A stretch of 14,990 nucleotides of DNA, taken from an uncultured Prevotella sp. Its GTDB lineage: Bacteria > Bacteroidota > Bacteroidia > Bacteroidales > Bacteroidaceae. How positions within the stretch are numbered: position 1 is the stretch's first letter; each line of letters begins with the position of its first letter. Location: NCBI GenBank assembly GCA_937889855.1, contig CALBYK010000136.1:1-14990 (forward strand). The letters run 5' to 3'. Made by a program: the position numbers and the translations under genes. The notes beneath the pieces are model-generated. The model had not been told where the DNA came from, made no database searches, and saw only the letters and a program-made list of their open reading frames with translations. Below are positions 1-6,967 of this stretch, one piece after another.

Positions 1-547
1 GAACTGGAAACTGCAGGGCTATCTATTCGACCGCGTCATTGAGTTGCTCCGCGACACCTATCACAAGACCCCGATGTTCTGGTATGAGACCGATTTCAAG
101 AAGATTCAGCCTGGATGCGTCACCTTCGCATGGCGTAACGGACTTACCGAGAAGGCTCTCGATGCTGCCGTCAGCAACAACGCACGCATAATGCTCTGCC
201 CTGGCGAGCATTGCTACTTCGACTATCCAATGGCCAAGGGCGACATGCCCGAGGTGAACTGGGGCATGCCCGTTACATCGCTGGAGGCAACTTATTCTCT
301 CGATCCGGCATGGGGCAAGAACGCCAGTTTTGAGAAGAACAACCTCTTTGGTGTCGCCGGAACTCTATGGAGCGAGTGCATCACCACGCCGGAGCGCATT
401 TATTATCAAGCCTACCCTCGTGCCATTGCACTTGCTGAGGTGGGCTGGACAAAGAAGAAGCCGTCATACGACAACTTCATCGTGCGACTTAAGGCTACCG
501 AGAAAGACATGATGCGGCGCGGCATCACATTCTCCATGGAGCATTAA
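1..547 (+). CDS. Beta-N-acetylhexosaminidase, glycoside hydrolase family 20 (3' part)
   Basis: The reading frame is open from base 2 with no start in the window, so this is the C-terminal 181 residues of a longer protein. GH20 enzymes remove terminal GlcNAc or GalNAc from glycans; in Bacteroidales they usually act in the periplasm or at the surface on host glycans or chitin fragments. The visible part fits the distal half of the catalytic TIM barrel: a segment reading MLCPGEHCYFDY (the family's 'SPGSHCYFD'-like strand), then LFGVAGTLWSEC, where the Trp and Glu match the substrate-pocket W-x-E of the family, then PRAIALAEVGWT, the typical last barrel helix. The catalytic Asp-Glu pair lies upstream of the window. 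The protein ends shortly after the barrel with no extra C-terminal module. The gene is convergent with the sugar transferase. Family call is firm; exact substrate is unknown. Confidence 0.93.
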   Translation, partial: NWKLQGYLFDRVIELLRDTYHKTPMFWYETDFKKIQPGCVTFAWRNGLTEKALDAAVSNNARIMLCPGEHCYFDYPMAKGDMPEVNWGMPVTSLEATYSLDPAWGKNASFEKNNLFGVAGTLWSECITTPERIYYQAYPRAIALAEVGWTKKKPSYDNFIVRLKATEKDMMRRGITFSMEH

Positions 548-633
548 AGTTATTATATTGTCGTGTTTGGTCTATATAAGTAGGAGTTCAAAAAAGTCCT
601 TATAAACCAAACGAAAGATATAAACGACAAACT

Positions 634-669
634 GTAGGAGGGTATGGCATCCTTGCCATACCCTCCTAC
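634..669. repeat. Palindromic intergenic repeat, copy 1
   Basis: Perfect inverted repeat: GTAGGAGGGTATGGC at 634-648, a 6-nt loop ATCCTT, and the exact reverse complement at 655-669. It lies between the convergent GH20 and sugar-transferase genes, 87 bp after one stop and 53 bp after the other. Two more copies occur at 8114-8147 and 10547-10580. All three are preceded by CTG on the + strand. Neither side carries an adjacent U-run, so it is not a textbook Rho-independent terminator, though the 15-bp GC-rich stem could still protect or end both transcripts. It resembles REP-type dispersed palindromes. Confidence 0.9.
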
Positions 670-722
670 TTATAAATTCACAACTACTTAGTTGGATTTT
701 ATGGATGTCATCCGTCAAAATA

Positions 723-1301
723 TCAGAATCTCTTCCCGAACACGATATGGAAGAATGTGGTGAAAAGAATCTTGCAGTCGGTCCACATGCTTTGGTGCTC
801 AAGATAGTAGAGGTCGTAGTCGAGGCGGCGTAGCATCTTCTCCATAGTGTCTGTGTAGCCGTTGTAAAGAGTGGCGTAGGATGTAACGCCGGGACGGATG
901 GCGTAAAGCTCGGTGTAGCGAGGGTTGCGCTCTATAATCTGGTCGATGTAGAACTTGCGCTCGGGGCGGTAGCCTATGAATGCCATGTCGCCCTTGAGCA
1001 CGTTCCACAGCTGGGGCAGCTCGTCGAGGTGGTGGGCACGCATCCACTTGCCAACCTTGGTAAGCCGCGGGTCGTTGAACTTGCCGTCAAGCAGCAGTTG
1101 TGGCCCGTCGTTCTCTGCGTCAATCCTCATGCTGCGGAACTTGTATATGTAGAAAGGCTTGCCGTGCAGTCCGATGCGCTCCTGTCGGTAAATCACCGGC
1201 TTGCCGTCCTCAAGGCGTATGGCTATGCTGCATACGAGAAACAGAGGGGCGAAGACAATCAGAGCCACTGCTGAAACTATAAAGTCGATAAGTCTTTTCA
1301 T
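723..1301 (-). CDS. Phosphoglycosyl transferase (undecaprenyl-phosphate sugar phosphotransferase, Bac_transf family)
   Basis: A 192-residue member of the monotopic phosphoglycosyl transferases, which move a sugar-1-phosphate from a nucleotide sugar to undecaprenyl phosphate at the inner membrane and so start capsule, exopolysaccharide or O-glycan synthesis. Residues 1-6 read MKRLID, the family's usual opening, followed by one hydrophobic segment (about 7-28) that would form the re-entrant membrane helix. Then come YRQERIG (38-44), YIYKFRSM (51-58), NDPRLTKVG (76-84), LDELPQLWNVLKGDM (92-106) and IRPGVT (135-140), all family landmarks. At 109-115 it reads IGYRPER where many members have VGPRPE. 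The length matches small PglC-like enzymes without the extra N-terminal membrane domain of WbaP/WcaJ. It starts at ATG 1301 and is separated from the gene upstream on its strand by a terminator, so it should have its own promoter; none is clear. No other polysaccharide genes are in view, so the sugar cannot be named. Confidence 0.92.
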   Translation of the reverse strand: MKRLIDFIVSAVALIVFAPLFLVCSIAIRLEDGKPVIYRQERIGLHGKPFYIYKFRSMRIDAENDGPQLLLDGKFNDPRLTKVGKWMRAHHLDELPQLWNVLKGDMAFIGYRPERKFYIDQIIERNPRYTELYAIRPGVTSYATLYNGYTDTMEKMLRRLDYDLYYLEHQSMWTDCKILFTTFFHIVFGKRF

Positions 1302-1398
1302 TCTACAGATTTTGTTACACTACTTTAATATATAACGCGCATAATCATTATAAATTGTATAGGGATGCTAATTTTATTGAAAGATGTGAAGACAGGCG

Positions 1399-1442
1399 AA
1401 AAAAAACACCCAATCCCTTGCCTGAGACTCAGGGATTGAGTG
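1399..1442 (-). terminator. Rho-independent terminator after the cohesin-like gene
   Basis: Arms at 1431-1442 (AGGGATTGAGTG on +) and 1407-1418 (CACCCAATCCCT on +) form a 12-bp stem with a 12-nt loop. On the minus strand the stem is followed directly by eight Ts (1406-1399). The one imperfect pair (1410/1439) is G·U in minus-strand RNA but C·A in plus-strand RNA, which supports the minus direction. It lies about 100 nt beyond the stop of the 1545-2603 gene and separates it from the sugar transferase. Confidence 0.88.
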
Positions 1443-1544
1443 TAATGGAGATGTCTTGTGCGAAATTATGTGATTGCCACAAAACTACAAATTGATAGGA
1501 TATATTTCTCGTCTTTTGATGAAATGTCGCGAGAAGATTTTTTT

Positions 1545-2603
1545 TTACTTCTTCACAACCTTCACAGCCTTGCCGTCCTTAACGACGATGTTCACGCCAC
1601 GCTGGAGCTTGTCGGTGCGCACGCCGTTGAGCTGGTAGATACCGTCGGCAGCCTCGGCAAACTTGTCGGCGTTGACGCCGTTGATGCCGGTCTCAGTGTT
1701 GAGCTTGACAGCGATGGCGAAGTCCTCAGCATAGTATTCGTCAACGTTGCCGTCTACAACGGAGTTGGCATGCACGTTCTTGATGATGATTTCAGATCCG
1801 TCAACGAATGTCTCGTCAGCCTGAACCTGGAAAGAGGCAAAGTCGCCCTTGGTCTCGGCGAATGTGGCATCCTTCATGAAGTCCTTGGCGAGAACCACGA
1901 ACATGCCGTTCTCCTCGTTGTAGGAAGCCTCGTTGTTAAGGCAGATAGAGCCAACCTCAGCAGAGTTCTCCACAAAGGTCAGGCCTGTTGGGAGGATTAC
2001 CTGGAATGCGGCAGAGTTCATCTTTGCCTTGTCGAAGTCGAGGCTGAATGTGACAGCCTGCGGTGTGCCCACTGTTACAGGGTCGATGGAAGCACTCACG
2101 AACATCTGGTCCTCAGTGCTGCAAACCTTGCCCTCTACTACGCCCTCAGGCTTAGCGAGAGACATGTCGGGAGCTCCAATCTGTATGTCACTGAGAGTGA
2201 AGTACTCTGTGCCCGTGTAGTCGTCAGCTACGTTAACGTCGAAAGTAACGATGTCGCCCTCTCCGGCTGCGATGGCATCGCCACCGAGACCGAACAGAAT
2301 GGCGGTATGCTCGTTTGACTTCTGCAGGGCGAGAGTCCAGTCCTTCATCCTGTCTGTAGCGTTCACCGCGAAACGGTTGGCCTCGTCGGTGTCAACGAAA
2401 GTAAGGCCCTCAGGAAGAGTTACCTTAGCCTGGACGACGTCCACTTCGCCAGCGTTCTTAAGGCCAACAGCGAGTGTTGCCTTGTCACCAGGCTTCAGGA
2501 AGCTCACCGTCTTGAGTGTGAGTTCCTGTGCCATTGCATTTGCGCTTGCCATGAGAACCATGAGCACAGCGAAAAGGCAACTGTAAAGTTTTGTATGTTT
2601 CAT
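1545..2603 (-). CDS. Secreted protein with two tandem cohesin-like domains and a Por-type C-terminal tail
   Basis: A 352-residue protein starting at ATG 2603. Residues 1-25 form a signal peptide with a likely cut after AMA. Two homologous beta-rich repeats follow, about 27-160 and 165-300. Each has a PGD- or VGT-type opening strand, then a matching block (VTLPEGLTFVD in repeat 1, VILPTGLTFVE in repeat 2), and a late strand starting with GD (GDIVTFDV and GDFASFQV). This order of strands is like cohesin domains, the beta-sandwich modules that bind dockerins. From 305 on, the tail contains GIYQLNGVRTDKLQRGVNIV and ends KVVKK, resembling the T9SS/Por secretion tail common in Prevotella and relatives, which would place the protein at or outside the outer membrane. 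It lies 100 bp downstream of the dockerin-like gene on the same strand and ends at a strong terminator. The cohesin assignment is by pattern only; a generic Ig-like adhesin is the main alternative. Confidence 0.7.
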   Translation of the reverse strand: MKHTKLYSCLFAVLMVLMASANAMAQELTLKTVSFLKPGDKATLAVGLKNAGEVDVVQAKVTLPEGLTFVDTDEANRFAVNATDRMKDWTLALQKSNEHTAILFGLGGDAIAAGEGDIVTFDVNVADDYTGTEYFTLSDIQIGAPDMSLAKPEGVVEGKVCSTEDQMFVSASIDPVTVGTPQAVTFSLDFDKAKMNSAAFQVILPTGLTFVENSAEVGSICLNNEASYNEENGMFVVLAKDFMKDATFAETKGDFASFQVQADETFVDGSEIIIKNVHANSVVDGNVDEYYAEDFAIAVKLNTETGINGVNADKFAEAADGIYQLNGVRTDKLQRGVNIVVKDGKAVKVVKK

Positions 2604-2703
2604 ATTGAATTAATCCAAAAAAAAGTAAAAGTGTTGTTGGTTTTAAATCCATTTATAAGGGCGGCTCCCCAATGTATGGCGAGCACACCCTGTGTTATAG
2701 GAT

Positions 2704-5700
2704 TTACTGATTATTCTTAGACTGGAACTCAAGATATTTTGTGAGGAAGTCGTTGAATGTCTTGATGTCGCCAGTCTTCTGAGCGTCGGCCTTGGCAGCC
2801 TTGACATCGTTGGCATCCACAACACCGTCGCCGTTGTAGTCGAGGTTGCCGCCTTCCTGAACATTCTTGGCTTCCTCGGCAGCTGCCTTGAGGTCGGCCA
2901 ATATTGCTTCGAGCACTCCCTTGATAGAATTCGGGTAAGTGGTTCCGAGCTTATAATCTTCGAAGTCTTTCTGGATGCTTGTCTTCTGTGCTGCGAGCGT
3001 AGTCTCGGCAGTAGAGATAGCTGTCTCACCTACAGCCTTGGCATCCTCACGATAGTCGGCAATCTGAGTCTTGAGGTTGGTTATCTCAGCCTCGATGAGT
3101 GCAACCTGCTTTTCTGCCTCATCCTTAGCCTCGTTGTTGGCTGTGTAAGCGGCGAAGTCGGTAATCTGGATATATCCCTCGTCGAATACGTCGAAAGCCG
3201 TTTCGCTCTCAGCCTTGAGAGACGAAGCTTCCAAAGCCTTTTCCTCGAGATTGTCGGAGAACTCGGCAATAACCGTGTTGATGCTGTTGAGCTTGTCGTT
3301 GATAAACTTCTTGGCTGTATCTTCGTCAACACCAGCAGCCTTCTCGTAACTCTTCGCGTAGTCAGACTCTTTTGCCTTGGCCTCAGTATACTTAACCTTT
3401 CTGCCACGTACACCCTCATATAACTGTGTGTATACAGTGTATTCACCATTGACATCGTCTACGACATCCTGAATCTTTGACAGATATTCAGTTGTCAACT
3501 GACCAATCTTGTCGGCCATAGTCTTGGCTTTATAGAATGTCTCAGCCTTGTCTTCGGCATTATCAAGGAATTTCTCGCCCTTGTCTTCCTTAATGTCATT
3601 GACAGTCTCTACATAATAACCCTTCCAAATGATGCCCGCATAGCGATAAAGGAATTTTTCGTAAGCTTCCTTGCTCATCTTCGCGTTGTTGTATCCTTCG
3701 TAAAGCCACTCTTTCGTTCTGTCGTAGATATTTTTGGCGCCTCGGACAGTCATAGTTTGACCTATAGTAGGCGACTCCATGAAGTAATAGTAAGCTCTCT
3801 CGTTTGCTGCTTCAATGGCAAGGTTGAGTTGCTCTTCTATCTTCGTGTTGATGTCGGCTATTGCTTTCTCGTATTCCTTCACTTTTTCGTCAGTGAATCT
3901 ATACTTGTTGTCAGTCGGGTCAAACTCAACGTCATCAACACCAGACATAGCATTGGTGAGGTTTATAACCTCATTGTTGATATTAACCTTTTCCTCGTCA
4001 AGGTTGTTAATGATGTCGAAGAGGATGCTCTGGCGTGCCTCGAGATATGTCTTCAAATCGCCATTGTCCTTATAACGCTGATAGGCACCATCGCTGTAAT
4101 ACGTTTCTGATTTAAATTGAGCAAAGTCAGACTCCTTCCAGTTTTTGATGTGATTCTCAATCTGGTCGTTGTAGTTTGCACGGATTGCGTCAATCTTGTT
4201 GGTAAGCTTCTCTGCAGTAGTTCTGTTGTTTTTGTCCACTTCACCCTTCTGTCCTTTGAGCGTTTTAGTCCAAAGTCCTTCATCACCGAGAATCTTGTTA
4301 GTTACTTCACTAATCTTGCTTGCAAGGTCGTTGTAGCCGAGCACTACCTTTTCATACTCCTTGTCTGTAATGGTCTTCTTGTAGCCATTGAGGTCAGATT
4401 GTAGCTTTGCGAATTCCTCCTGATATGTTTTCTGTGTTTCAGGCTCATTCTCATACTTTGCAGAAATCTTGTAGCTGTAGGTATCGATGTTGTTCTGTGC
4501 TGCCTCTGCCAACTTGCCAAGAGATGTCGCTGCCTGTACGGCGAGTTCAGTCTTAAGAGTGGCATAAGTTGTAGTGGCTTGGGTGTAAACGTCAACAACC
4601 ATTGTTTTAAGCTTGGCTTCGGTGTAGTCACGACGGTTGTCCGTATTGGCAATGAAATCGCTGATAGTGTTCACATCTTCTACCCATGTGTCATATCCAT
4701 TAGGCTTTGTGAATACATTTTTGCCGTCCGTGTCCTTTGTTGTCAGCACGCTTGCAAGTGAGCTTGTGTTATTGGCGAGTTCTTCTATCTTATTAGAATA
4801 GTCTCTTTCAATGATTGCACGTGCAATCATGTTGTCTATCTCGGCCTTAAGAAGGTTAATGGCATCAGCAGAGACACCATATCCAGCGTCGTCAATTCCA
4901 GTCAGGTTGGAATAAATTCCCATTGCGCCGTCTCTGTATGCCATAAGGTCGCTCTTAATGTTTTCTAACTCTGTTTTGCACCATTCTGCCTTAGGCTGGC
5001 CTGCAACACCTACACCCTTAGTCGAGTCATACGTGAAATCGTAGATGTATGTGGTTTTGCCGTTAAGAGTCTTGATTCCGTCTTTTGTGGCGTTCTTGAT
5101 ATCTTCAGTAGACTCGGCCTCGTTGATGCGGTCTGTAAGGGGCTGGGCATCAGTGAATGCTGCCTTTATGTATTTGTCGTGAGCAGTCTGTGCTTTAGTT
5201 ACAATGTTGGCAACGTTGATAGCAACAGCTTGCTCTTTAGAGCGCATGTCTTTCAAATTGTCGCCTACAGTGTTTTTTGCCTTATATCCCTTCAAATCGG
5301 CTTCCAACTGTGCTATTTTCTGAGACTCTTCATTAATCAAACCTGCTGCAGAATTGAAAAGACTGCTGAATGAACGGCCGTCTTCGTCTTCTTCTGTAGA
5401 ATAGTTAGATATCTGCTGCAAAGCCTTGGTTACAGAAGCCTTGCCATCTTCAATAATCTGAAGAGCATCGCGGTAGTTGTTTGACACTACTTTAATTGCA
5501 GTAACAGATGTTGTGTTGTCACCCGGTGTTAATGTAACAGTACCGTCTTTTGTTGCCTTGAATGAAATCAATCCATCCTTAAGCTCTGTCTCAAGATTAC
5601 TTCCGTCCAGGGCAACCTTCAGGTTCTTGCCATTGACGGTCAACTCAATCTCGTCACCGTCATTTACCTTAAATGAGAGGGTAGAGTTCTCATACTGAAG

Positions 5701-5832
5701 GCCATTGTACCCTTCTACGTTGTGGCTGGCGTCCGTTTTCGGACTTGATGGTATGTTCTGCCAATCATAGTCGTTTGCGAACGCACCGCTTGCAGCAGTC
5801 ATAGCTGCCATCAAAGTCAAGATTTTTTTCAT
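2704..5832 (-). CDS. Giant secreted helical protein with C-terminal dockerin/EF-hand-like loop
   Basis: A 1042-residue protein, not recognised as a named family, starting at ATG 5832. Residues 1-19 are a signal peptide ending SGAFA. Residues about 20-118 are beta-rich, with repeated valine/glycine strands that look like a small binding or Ig-like domain. From about 119 to 990 the chain is almost wholly helical and rich in Lys, Glu, Ala, Asp and Asn, with many heptad-like stretches, suggesting a long rod of helical bundles or coiled coils. At 998-1009 it reads DYNGDGVVDAND, a full calcium loop (Asp1, Asn3, Asp5, Gly6, Asp12) typical of type I dockerin repeats. A second loop is absent or degenerate: the tail reads KTGDIKTFNDFLTKYL, similar to the helix after a dockerin loop. 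There is no Por-type tail. It is upstream of and probably co-transcribed with the cohesin-like gene. It is visibly more AT-rich than the tam genes. Likely role: extracellular filament or scaffold partner; this is inference. Confidence 0.8.
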   Translation of the reverse strand: MKKILTLMAAMTAASGAFANDYDWQNIPSSPKTDASHNVEGYNGLQYENSTLSFKVNDGDEIELTVNGKNLKVALDGSNLETELKDGLISFKATKDGTVTLTPGDNTTSVTAIKVVSNNYRDALQIIEDGKASVTKALQQISNYSTEEDEDGRSFSSLFNSAAGLINEESQKIAQLEADLKGYKAKNTVGDNLKDMRSKEQAVAINVANIVTKAQTAHDKYIKAAFTDAQPLTDRINEAESTEDIKNATKDGIKTLNGKTTYIYDFTYDSTKGVGVAGQPKAEWCKTELENIKSDLMAYRDGAMGIYSNLTGIDDAGYGVSADAINLLKAEIDNMIARAIIERDYSNKIEELANNTSSLASVLTTKDTDGKNVFTKPNGYDTWVEDVNTISDFIANTDNRRDYTEAKLKTMVVDVYTQATTTYATLKTELAVQAATSLGKLAEAAQNNIDTYSYKISAKYENEPETQKTYQEEFAKLQSDLNGYKKTITDKEYEKVVLGYNDLASKISEVTNKILGDEGLWTKTLKGQKGEVDKNNRTTAEKLTNKIDAIRANYNDQIENHIKNWKESDFAQFKSETYYSDGAYQRYKDNGDLKTYLEARQSILFDIINNLDEEKVNINNEVINLTNAMSGVDDVEFDPTDNKYRFTDEKVKEYEKAIADINTKIEEQLNLAIEAANERAYYYFMESPTIGQTMTVRGAKNIYDRTKEWLYEGYNNAKMSKEAYEKFLYRYAGIIWKGYYVETVNDIKEDKGEKFLDNAEDKAETFYKAKTMADKIGQLTTEYLSKIQDVVDDVNGEYTVYTQLYEGVRGRKVKYTEAKAKESDYAKSYEKAAGVDEDTAKKFINDKLNSINTVIAEFSDNLEEKALEASSLKAESETAFDVFDEGYIQITDFAAYTANNEAKDEAEKQVALIEAEITNLKTQIADYREDAKAVGETAISTAETTLAAQKTSIQKDFEDYKLGTTYPNSIKGVLEAILADLKAAAEEAKNVQEGGNLDYNGDGVVDANDVKAAKADAQKTGDIKTFNDFLTKYLEFQSKNNQ

Positions 5833-6291
5833 AATCTTTAAATTGTTTATTAGTTAATTTTAATTATGTTCGCAGGATAGAAGGGCCTGATGAAAACAAT
5901 CATAGCCTGAGCGTTTTTTATTGTTCGTGTCTTTGCAGGCAATGATAAATATACCCTTGTCAATTTGCCCTTTGTCTCCTTTGGTTTGTGCAAATATCGT
6001 CAAGTTTTTTGAATTGACTATATCTGGCATGTGTGTATTTCGTGAATATATGGCTTTTTTGCGTGAAAATAATTATGGCTGTTAATCCGTGTCAGACTCC
6101 TTGCTTCGTTCGAAAAATAAAGGGTTTGTATAGTTGCTTTTGATATTTTGCGAAAAATCATACCATATTGGCGATTTATTTTATTAAGTAATATTTCCGT
6201 TTAAAAATATTTTACTATCTTTACAAAGCCATTTGCAATGATGGCGCAAACATGTAAAACGAGAATAGACTAAATACCTTTGGTTACTACG
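5833..6291. other. 459-bp AT-rich divergent intergenic region
   Basis: This stretch separates the divergently transcribed dockerin-like gene (-) and LytTR gene (+). I see no gene in it. It must hold at least two promoters. A plausible one for the LytTR gene is at 6194-6223. No clear TTTG/TAnnTTTG pair faces the minus gene; the nearest -7-like match is GATATTTG on the minus strand near 6000, without a -33 partner. An imperfect direct repeat occurs at 6041-6055 (CGTGAATATATGGCT) and 6062-6080, where CGTGAA and TATGGCT recur with four extra bases between; it could be a regulator site. Confidence 0.6.
6194..6223 (+). promoter_or_regulatory. Candidate Bacteroidetes-type promoter for the LytTR gene
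   Basis: TATCTTTA at 6216-6223 matches the Bacteroidetes -7 consensus TAnnTTTG except for the last base, and TTTC at 6194-6197, 18 bp upstream, is one base off the -33 TTTG. Transcription would start near 6230 and give a leader of about 60 nt before ATG 6292. Both boxes are imperfect, so this is tentative. Confidence 0.4.
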
Positions 6292-6738
6292 ATGAAACTA
6301 AAACTATATAACAGAGACGAAATCTTCGTCATAGACCTTGATTCTGTGATTTACTTTAAGGCGGAAGACCACTATACGAGTGTTTATTATGGCAAGGACT
6401 CAAAGCAGTTGTTGCCTTTCGGACTCTCGCAATTGGAAAAAACAATCAATGCGCTGACTGAATGTGCAAGCCATTTCATGCGTGTGGGGCGGAGCCATCT
6501 GCTGAACCTGCCCAGGATAGTGCATGCGAGTGTGGTGAAAGAGACAGTCACGATGATGACAAGTAGCTGCATTTTTGTCACTATTCATATATCACGTTCG
6601 GTGATAAGGGAGTTGGCGCGTAGCCTTAAGGGGGAAGATAATTATGGAGTAGTGGCAAATCTTGCTGGGGGGGGGAAATTTTTTCCCAATAATACAAAGC
6701 CCAGCTCTGAAGATGTACTTGGCGGGGACGGTAAGTAG
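6292..6738 (+). CDS. Stand-alone LytTR DNA-binding transcriptional regulator
   Basis: A 148-residue protein that is almost only a LytTR DNA-binding domain, the beta-type fold found at the C-terminus of AgrA/AlgR/LytR response regulators. Landmarks are SVIYFKAEDHYTSVY (18-32), the core FMRVGRSHLLN (62-72, corresponding to the family's F.RVHRSYLVN, with Gly for His) and ISRSV (100-104) before the closing helix. There is no receiver domain and no membrane segment, so its input is unknown. I start it at ATG 6292 rather than the in-frame TTG at 6280, because MKLK followed directly by the domain is the usual layout. Residues about 115-148 are a low-complexity tail rich in Gly, Asn and Ser, encoded partly by a G9 run. 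It is divergent from the dockerin-like/cohesin-like pair and could regulate it, itself, or neither. Confidence 0.88.
   Translation: MKLKLYNRDEIFVIDLDSVIYFKAEDHYTSVYYGKDSKQLLPFGLSQLEKTINALTECASHFMRVGRSHLLNLPRIVHASVVKETVTMMTSSCIFVTIHISRSVIRELARSLKGEDNYGVVANLAGGGKFFPNNTKPSSEDVLGGDGK
6667..6675 (+). repeat. G9 homopolymer inside the LytTR gene
   Basis: Nine consecutive Gs encode Gly126-Gly128, just after the LytTR domain, and are followed by AAATTTTTTCCC, which makes a small palindrome with the last Gs. One G more gives a stop within six codons of the tract (ending FSQ). One G fewer shifts into a frame that stays open to a TGA near 6783. Runs of this length can slip in replication, so the C-terminal tail could be variable; the DNA-binding domain would be intact in every frame. 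Confidence 0.85.
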
Positions 6739-6871
6739 CTTCCGCGCTTTATGTCAGCTGGCTTGTTATGCCATGTGGCGCTGATGAATTGTTTAGAAGT
6801 AGACTAAGTATATAAGTATAATAGTTTTTGTGTTGGTAGTTTAGAAGTAAAACTATCTTTTTATTGACTTA

Positions 6872-6934
6872 AAAGTCCGAAACCTATGGCCAGTATGTGA
6901 ATATAGACCATTGGTTTCGGACTTTGCTTTTTTT
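6872..6934 (+). terminator. Strong hairpin terminator between convergent genes
   Basis: An 18-bp stem with one mismatch pairs 6872-6889 with 6908-6925 (outer arm AAAGTCCGAAACC and its exact complement), with an 18-nt loop. On the + strand it is followed by GC and seven Ts (6928-6934), a good Rho-independent terminator for the LytTR gene. It also lies 43 bp past the stop of the minus-strand nucleotidyltransferase gene, so it may act in both directions, though the minus-side T-run is short. Confidence 0.88.
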
Positions 6935-6967
6935 CTATGTCTTTTTCTTAATGTCCAGCTTTCTGGC

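Noticed and set aside
1506..1546. 6-bp hairpin followed by nine Ts on the + strand
   Set aside because: No + strand gene ends here, the stem is short with a long loop, and the T-run is just the A-rich 3' end of the minus-strand gene.
1458..2318. 286-residue + strand open frame opposite the cohesin-like gene
   Set aside because: It lacks a domain pattern or signal peptide and mirrors the codon structure of the minus-strand gene, which has a signal peptide, internal repeats and a terminator.
2577..2579. Cys9 of the cohesin-like protein as a lipidation site
   Set aside because: The Cys lies before the hydrophobic core of the signal peptide rather than at its end; the AMA site after residue 25 fits normal signal peptidase cleavage.
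2704..2842. A full two-repeat dockerin at the end of the 1042-residue protein
   Set aside because: Only one loop (998-1009) has the calcium ligands. The following residues do not provide a second loop at the usual spacing, so I call it dockerin-like or half-dockerin only.
6275..6282. TACCTTTG on the + strand as the LytTR promoter
   Set aside because: It matches the -7 consensus, but the nearest TTTG (6232-6235) is 39 bp away and transcription would begin almost at the ATG. The 6194-6223 pair has better spacing.
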